The notes beneath the pieces are model-generated. The model worked only from the letters and a program-made list of their open reading frames with translations, had not been told where the DNA came from and ran no database searches. Position numbers and translations under genes: made by a program. From contig DYRX01000007.1 of NCBI GenBank assembly GCA_020718525.1, forward strand, positions 3,128-31,447: 28,320 bases of DNA, in the 5' to 3' direction. Shown in pieces: positions 24,918-28,320 of the stretch; positions within the stretch are counted from its first letter, which is position 1, and each line of letters opens with the position of its first letter. Source of the stretch: Victivallis vadensis (GTDB lineage: Bacteria; Verrucomicrobiota; Lentisphaeria; Victivallales; GWF2-50-93).

Positions 24918-24945
24918 TTGAAAATGTGCAAAAGAAGACTATAGT
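24918..24945 (+). promoter_or_regulatory. candidate murF promoter
   Basis: TTGAAA (24918-24923), 16 bases, TATAGT (24940-24945). It predicts a leader of about 65 bases to the ATG at 25016. Its -10 box overlaps the -10 box of the opposite promoter. Confidence 0.5.
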
Positions 24946-24966
24946 CCCAAACTTTCGGAAATTCAA
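24938..24966 (-). promoter_or_regulatory. candidate promoter of the TPR-protein gene
   Basis: Minus strand: TTGAAT (24966-24961), 17 bases, TATAGT (24943-24938). Five of six bases match at -10 and four of six at -35. The predicted start site lies about 34 bases before the ATG at 24897. Confidence 0.55.
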
Positions 24967-25015
24967 GACAGCAGGGAAGCCAATCCAGGCATCCCGAAAC
25001 AGGGAATCCCTTCGA

Positions 25016-26425
25016 ATGAACTATTCTCTTTCTGAAATATCAAATGTCTGCCACGGACAAATCCGCGGATTCTCAGGCGACCCGACTTCTCTCCGCTTCA
25101 GCTCCTTTTCCACTGACACCAGGAAGGACGCGCCTTCCTCGCTTTTCTTCGCCCTGAAGGGAGAAAATTTCGACGCGCACGAATTCCTGGAAAAGGCCTC
25201 CCTTTCCGGCGCCTCAGCCCTCTGCGTGAACAAATCATTCGCCGAACGCGGCAAAGCACCGGAAAATATCCCAATCCTTGTCGTCGAAGACACTCTCAAA
25301 GCCTACCAATGCCTGGCAAGACACCACCGGAGACGGCTCTCGCCCAAGATCATCGCCCTCACAGGGAGCAGTGGCAAGACAAGCACAAAGGAAATACTGG
25401 CAGCAATACTGCGTTCCGTCCTCGGCGAAGACCGCGTCCTTGTCACGCATGGAAACACGAACAACCATGTCGGGGTTCCATACAACCTTCTGAGGCTCGA
25501 AGAAAAACACGAGTGGGCTGTGATCGAAATGGGGACAAACCACTTCGGAGAAATATCGGAACTCGCGGCCATTGCCGAGCCAGATTTCGGACTCGTCGTG
25601 TCAATAGGCTCCGCCCATCTCGAATATTTGATTGACACCGACGGCGTCGCCCGCGAAAAATCCGCAATTTTCTCACGAATCCCCGACTGGGGCGCCGCAG
25701 TCATTCCAGCCTCATGTCCAGGAAACACAATCCTCCTCGATGCGTGCAAAAACATCAGAACCTGCAAATTCGGAGACTTCCAATATCCCGGAAACTGCGA
25801 TCTCCGGGTCAAATACATCTCCGGAGACCTGCGCGGAACAAGATTCGAGCTTTTCAGACCCGGCGACCTGACGCCAGCACGGATCGAATGGAAACTTCCA
25901 GGAAGACATCAGGCGATGAACGCCGCCGCCGCCGTCCTGACCGCCTGCACCGCAGGCTTCGAATACGAAAAGGCTGTCCAGGCGCTTTCAGGGGGACTCG
26001 AACTGCCTGGAATGCGCTCTAAATTTGTCGAGTCGGGCTCCGTCACCTGGATCAATGACGCATACAATGCGAATCCTGACAGCATGCGCGCAGGACTTGA
26101 ATGGCTCTCCGACGCGATGGAGGAGGAAAAAAAGGACGGAAACCTCCACCTCGTTCTCGGAGACATGCTCGAGCTTGGCAAAGGCTGTGTAGAGGAGCAC
26201 GCCAAGATAGTCTCATTCGCCCTTGAAAAACTCCCCGGCGCAAAAATGGCAGTCGTCGGCCAGATCATGAATTCAGCGCTGAAAACCCTCGGAGCCAGCC
26301 ACAAAATCGCTTCATTCCCCGACTCGGTTTCAGCCCAGAACTACCGAAGCAGTATTAAGCCCGGAGACATTGTCTATCTCAAAGGATCCAGGGGGACCGC
26401 TCTGGAAAAAATCCTCCCGCAATGA
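25016..26425 (+). CDS. murF: UDP-MurNAc-tripeptide--D-alanyl-D-alanine ligase
   Basis: Cytosolic Mur ligase that adds D-Ala-D-Ala to UDP-MurNAc-tripeptide, the last soluble step of peptidoglycan precursor synthesis. The 469 residues show the three Mur domains. The N-terminal domain has the STDTR motif near 32-36. The central ATPase has the P-loop LTGSSGKTSTKE (115-126), HGNTNNHVGVP, and EMGTNHFGEI with its conserved Glu-Met-Gly. The C-terminal domain has WINDAYNANPDSM, the ligase signature, and LVLGDMLELG. Length is typical. The start is the ATG at 25016; GGGA lies 11 bases upstream. A longer open frame from 24860 would cross both divergent promoters. Its stop overlaps the next gene as ATGA. 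Other mur genes are not in the window. Confidence 0.95.
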   Translation: MNYSLSEISNVCHGQIRGFSGDPTSLRFSSFSTDTRKDAPSSLFFALKGENFDAHEFLEKASLSGASALCVNKSFAERGKAPENIPILVVEDTLKAYQCLARHHRRRLSPKIIALTGSSGKTSTKEILAAILRSVLGEDRVLVTHGNTNNHVGVPYNLLRLEEKHEWAVIEMGTNHFGEISELAAIAEPDFGLVVSIGSAHLEYLIDTDGVAREKSAIFSRIPDWGAAVIPASCPGNTILLDACKNIRTCKFGDFQYPGNCDLRVKYISGDLRGTRFELFRPGDLTPARIEWKLPGRHQAMNAAAAVLTACTAGFEYEKAVQALSGGLELPGMRSKFVESGSVTWINDAYNANPDSMRAGLEWLSDAMEEEKKDGNLHLVLGDMLELGKGCVEEHAKIVSFALEKLPGAKMAVVGQIMNSALKTLGASHKIASFPDSVSAQNYRSSIKPGDIVYLKGSRGTALEKILPQ

Positions 26426-27180
26426 GCTCTGAACTTCCAGCAGTCCTTCTAAACACAGACGTTGATCCGGATTCATCCTCGATGCAGATCCGGCTCAACG
26501 CATCCTACGCAGATTCCGTCGCGGAAGCGGGTGCTCTGCCAATCCTTGCTCCCCCCCTCGACAACGACGCCTGCATTGCGAAATTCGCAGAAACCGCGGA
26601 CGCCTTTCTCTTCATAGGCGGAAGAGACTATCCGCCAGAACTTTACGGCGCGGAACCCGACCCCATGATACGCCCTCTGCCGCCAAGACGCTCCAAATTC
26701 GACGTCAAACTTGCGAAATTCGCAATCGCGAGCGGGAAGCCGATTCTCGGCATTTGCGGCGGACATCAGCTCCTCTGGATCGCAATGGGGGGCCGGCTCG
26801 TTCAGCACGTACCAAACCATAGTCCGTCAGACGACTGCGAGGTTTTCCATGAGGTGGCAATAAGCGAGGAAAGCAAAATACTCGGACGCATCTTTCCCGG
26901 CAAAACCTTGACTGTCAACTCTTTCCACCACCAGATTGCCGACGCAGATTCTCCTGGACAGCCTCGGAATCTGCTGGTGAGCGCAAGATCGCCGGAGGGA
27001 TTTCCAGAAGCCTTCGAAGGCCGCTACGAGTCATATCTTCTTGGCGTCCAATGGCATCCTGAACGAATGCCGCAGACCCACCGGACCGCAATTTTCAAAG
27101 ACTTCATCAATGCCGCAAAATCAAGCGTTCTGAAAAGGAGGGATGCCTCCCACAATTTTGAGAACAGGAAGGACAAATAA
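26422..27180 (+). CDS. class I glutamine amidotransferase-like hydrolase (peptidase C26 / PuuD type)
   Basis: A 252-residue protein of the gamma-glutamyl hydrolase group. The nucleophile elbow is GICGGHQLL with Cys112. The catalytic His212 and Glu214 lie in GVQWHPE, and the supporting VNSFHHQ is at 165-171. FIGGRDYPPELYG (64-76) is the typical early loop of PuuD-like proteins, which cut gamma-glutamyl amide bonds such as gamma-Glu-GABA. The usual elbow is GICRG; here Gly replaces Arg. It overlaps murF by four bases and the next gene by one, so translation of the three is coupled. A role in recycling gamma-linked D-Glu peptides of peptidoglycan would fit murF next to it, but this is inference from position. 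No purine or folate partner genes are nearby. Confidence 0.85.
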   Translation: MSSELPAVLLNTDVDPDSSSMQIRLNASYADSVAEAGALPILAPPLDNDACIAKFAETADAFLFIGGRDYPPELYGAEPDPMIRPLPPRRSKFDVKLAKFAIASGKPILGICGGHQLLWIAMGGRLVQHVPNHSPSDDCEVFHEVAISEESKILGRIFPGKTLTVNSFHHQIADADSPGQPRNLLVSARSPEGFPEAFEGRYESYLLGVQWHPERMPQTHRTAIFKDFINAAKSSVLKRRDASHNFENRKDK

Positions 27181-28157
27181 TGTTCAGCGAACTGATTGTA
27201 AATGTCTCATGCATATTCCTAATGATGCTTCCCGGATACATCGCCGTTAGAAGAGGACTCTTCTCCCGCACGACTGTGAGCGAAATGTCCAATGTGCTCG
27301 TCATGTTCTTCTATCCCAGCCTGATTTTTCATTCGCTGATAGAAAGCTTCACTTTCGGAGAACTCCTTGCGAGCTGGACTCTCCCGGCATCATGCTTCAC
27401 GCTCATGCTTCTCGGCTTCGGCGTGGGACTTCTCTCCGCCCACTTCATTTCATTCAGAAACGACGACGACAGAACCGGATTCCTTTTTCAGAGCACTATG
27501 AACAACTACTCCTTCCTGCCTCTTCCTCTTGTCTATGCACTCTTCGGCGAAAAGGGAGCCGCCGCACTCATATTCTCATCCTTCGGCGCTGAAATCGCCC
27601 TCTGGACGCTCGGAGTCTTCATCATACAGGGCAGAAAAGTCTCTCCAAGAAACCTTCTGCACCTCTTCAGCGTTCCGCTATGCATACTCTATCTGGCAGT
27701 GCTCATACTCTTCGCATTCCAGCTCACTGGCACGGACGGAATCGGATTCATCGCCGGAAACAGAATTTTGAAATACACATTCAACGCAATCGGAACAATA
27801 GGAGGCGCGACAGTCCCAGTCGCAATGCTCGTCGGCGGCGCAAGAATAGCGACAATTGACTTCGGCGGCCTGCGCGAAAAAAGAGTATGGATACTCAGCT
27901 TCGTCAGACTCGTCCTGGTGCCGTCTCTCGCCTTCATCCTCCTCGCGCTTATTCCAATCCCCGCAGACACGGTCAAAATAATCGCAGTGGTAGCCGTGAT
28001 GCCTGTCGCTCTCGCAAGTATAATCCTCAGCGAAATGCACGGACGCGAAAATTCCTTCATCGCCATGACAGTCCTTTCCACGCATCTGCTCGCCCCTCTC
28101 AGCGTCCCCCTCATGCTCTACATCGCCTCGCTCGCCCTCAAGATACCGATGAATTAG
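27180..28157 (+). CDS. AEC-family permease (auxin efflux carrier type)
   Basis: A 325-residue inner-membrane protein with about ten hydrophobic helices in two halves. The first half starts with LIVNVSCIFLMMLPGYIAVRRG and carries MNNYSFLPLPLVYALFG near 104-120, the usual first-half AEC motif (family members read N-x-G/F-x-x-x-P). The second half has TIGGATVPVAMLVGGARI near 213-230 and IAVVAVMPVALASIIL near 278-293. AEC members export or exchange small organic acids, amino acids or related anions; the substrate here is unknown. The start ATG shares a base with the stop of the hydrolase (TAATG), so it is the third gene of a coupled murF unit. Transport of a product of the hydrolase is a possibility. 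Confidence 0.88.
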   Translation: MFSELIVNVSCIFLMMLPGYIAVRRGLFSRTTVSEMSNVLVMFFYPSLIFHSLIESFTFGELLASWTLPASCFTLMLLGFGVGLLSAHFISFRNDDDRTGFLFQSTMNNYSFLPLPLVYALFGEKGAAALIFSSFGAEIALWTLGVFIIQGRKVSPRNLLHLFSVPLCILYLAVLILFAFQLTGTDGIGFIAGNRILKYTFNAIGTIGGATVPVAMLVGGARIATIDFGGLREKRVWILSFVRLVLVPSLAFILLALIPIPADTVKIIAVVAVMPVALASIILSEMHGRENSFIAMTVLSTHLLAPLSVPLMLYIASLALKIPMN

Positions 28158-28198
28158 TGTCCTGTCCCTTAAATACTAATCGTAATACACTTTTATAA

Positions 28199-28226
28199 GA
28201 ACTTAACCGGCTTCGCCGGGATGTTC
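28199..28226. repeat. imperfect palindrome after the permease gene
   Basis: CCGGC (28207-28211) and GCCGG (28215-28219) pair around a 3-base loop, and outer GAAC (28199-28202) pairs with GTTC (28223-28226) across an internal loop. No T-run follows, so a rho-independent terminator is not clear. It directly precedes the hexamer repeats and may be part of the same element. Confidence 0.5.
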
Positions 28227-28232
28227 CAAGAC

Positions 28233-28320
28233 TCGCTATCGTTGTCGTAATCGCTATCGTAATTCGGTTTACAAATTTATCGATTACCGCTCCGCTGATA
28301 GCGATAGCGACTACGATTAC
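28233..28320. repeat. degenerate hexamer repeat array with reversed second half
   Basis: From 28233 five units of six bases read TCGCTA, TCGTTG, TCGTAA, TCGCTA, TCGTAA. After a ~35-base spacer the same kind of unit appears reversed from 28297: GATAGC, GATAGC, GACTAC, GATTAC, reaching the window end. TCGCTATCGT occurs twice 18 bases apart, and TCGCTATC is exactly inverted at 28303-28310. I see no gene in 28158-28320. Confidence 0.7.

Noticed and set aside
24898..24966. N-terminal extension of the TPR protein from a TTG at 24966
   Set aside because: The TTG is part of the -35 box. The ATG at 24897 gives a clean signal peptide and a normal leader.
24860..25015. N-terminal extension of MurF by 52 residues
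   Set aside because: It would translate through both divergent promoter elements and adds a basic segment absent from MurF. The ATG at 25016 begins exactly where MurF homologues start.
28233..28320. CRISPR array
   Set aside because: Units are six bases, variable, and change orientation. There are no 25-40 base direct repeats with unique spacers and no cas genes.

Overview
The window is bacterial chromosome, gene-dense, with no rRNA, tRNA, CRISPR array or insertion sequence that I can see. The gene content points to the PVC superphylum (Lentisphaerota, Kiritimatiellota or Verrucomicrobiota). The strongest pointer is a six-gene block at 5795-15893 whose order and architecture resemble the Akkermansia Amuc_1098-Amuc_1102 pilus locus. 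A secreted GH71/99-like glycosidase fits the same group. This placement is inferred from layout and motifs; no search was run.

Layout. (1) 1-5652: a possible tail of an upstream gene, a GH99-like secreted glycosidase (+), then on the minus strand glnS, an unrecognised 270-residue protein and an MFS transporter. (2) 5795-15893, minus strand, one tightly packed operon read from right to left: Amuc_1102-like secreted protein, a PilM-PilN fusion, an Amuc_1100-like (PilO-like) membrane protein, an Amuc_1099-like membrane protein with zinc-ribbon and calcium-loop motifs, and two tandem paralogous TPR-secretins. A promoter lies at 15932-15960 and a hairpin terminator at about 5744-5765. (3) 15993-17906, plus strand: a GT2 glycosyltransferase and an aldo/keto reductase with two 4Fe-4S motifs, followed by terminator hairpins. 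(4) 18042-21726, minus strand: a small Flp/Tad-type set with two Flp-like pilins, an unrecognised exported protein, a TadE-like and a TadG-like protein. No motor ATPase or prepilin peptidase is present. (5) 21799-24897, minus strand: panD and a large exported TPR protein. (6) 25016-28157, plus strand: murF, a class I amidotransferase-like hydrolase and an AEC-family permease, with overlapping stop and start codons. The TPR gene and murF diverge from a promoter region whose -10 boxes overlap in one palindrome. (7) 28158-28320: no gene. It holds a hairpin and a degenerate hexamer repeat that reverses orientation and runs off the window end.

How it fits together. Most of the window builds or modifies the envelope: peptidoglycan precursor (murF), an exported TPR protein, an outer-membrane secretin pair with inner-membrane PilM/N/O-like partners, and Flp/TadE/TadG-like pilin-type proteins. 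The central hypothesis is an envelope-spanning pilus-like machine with two tandem secretins, next to a motor-less Flp/TadE set. Several starts were moved from the longest reading frame to an internal ATG because a Shine-Dalgarno sequence or promoter position supports the shorter form.
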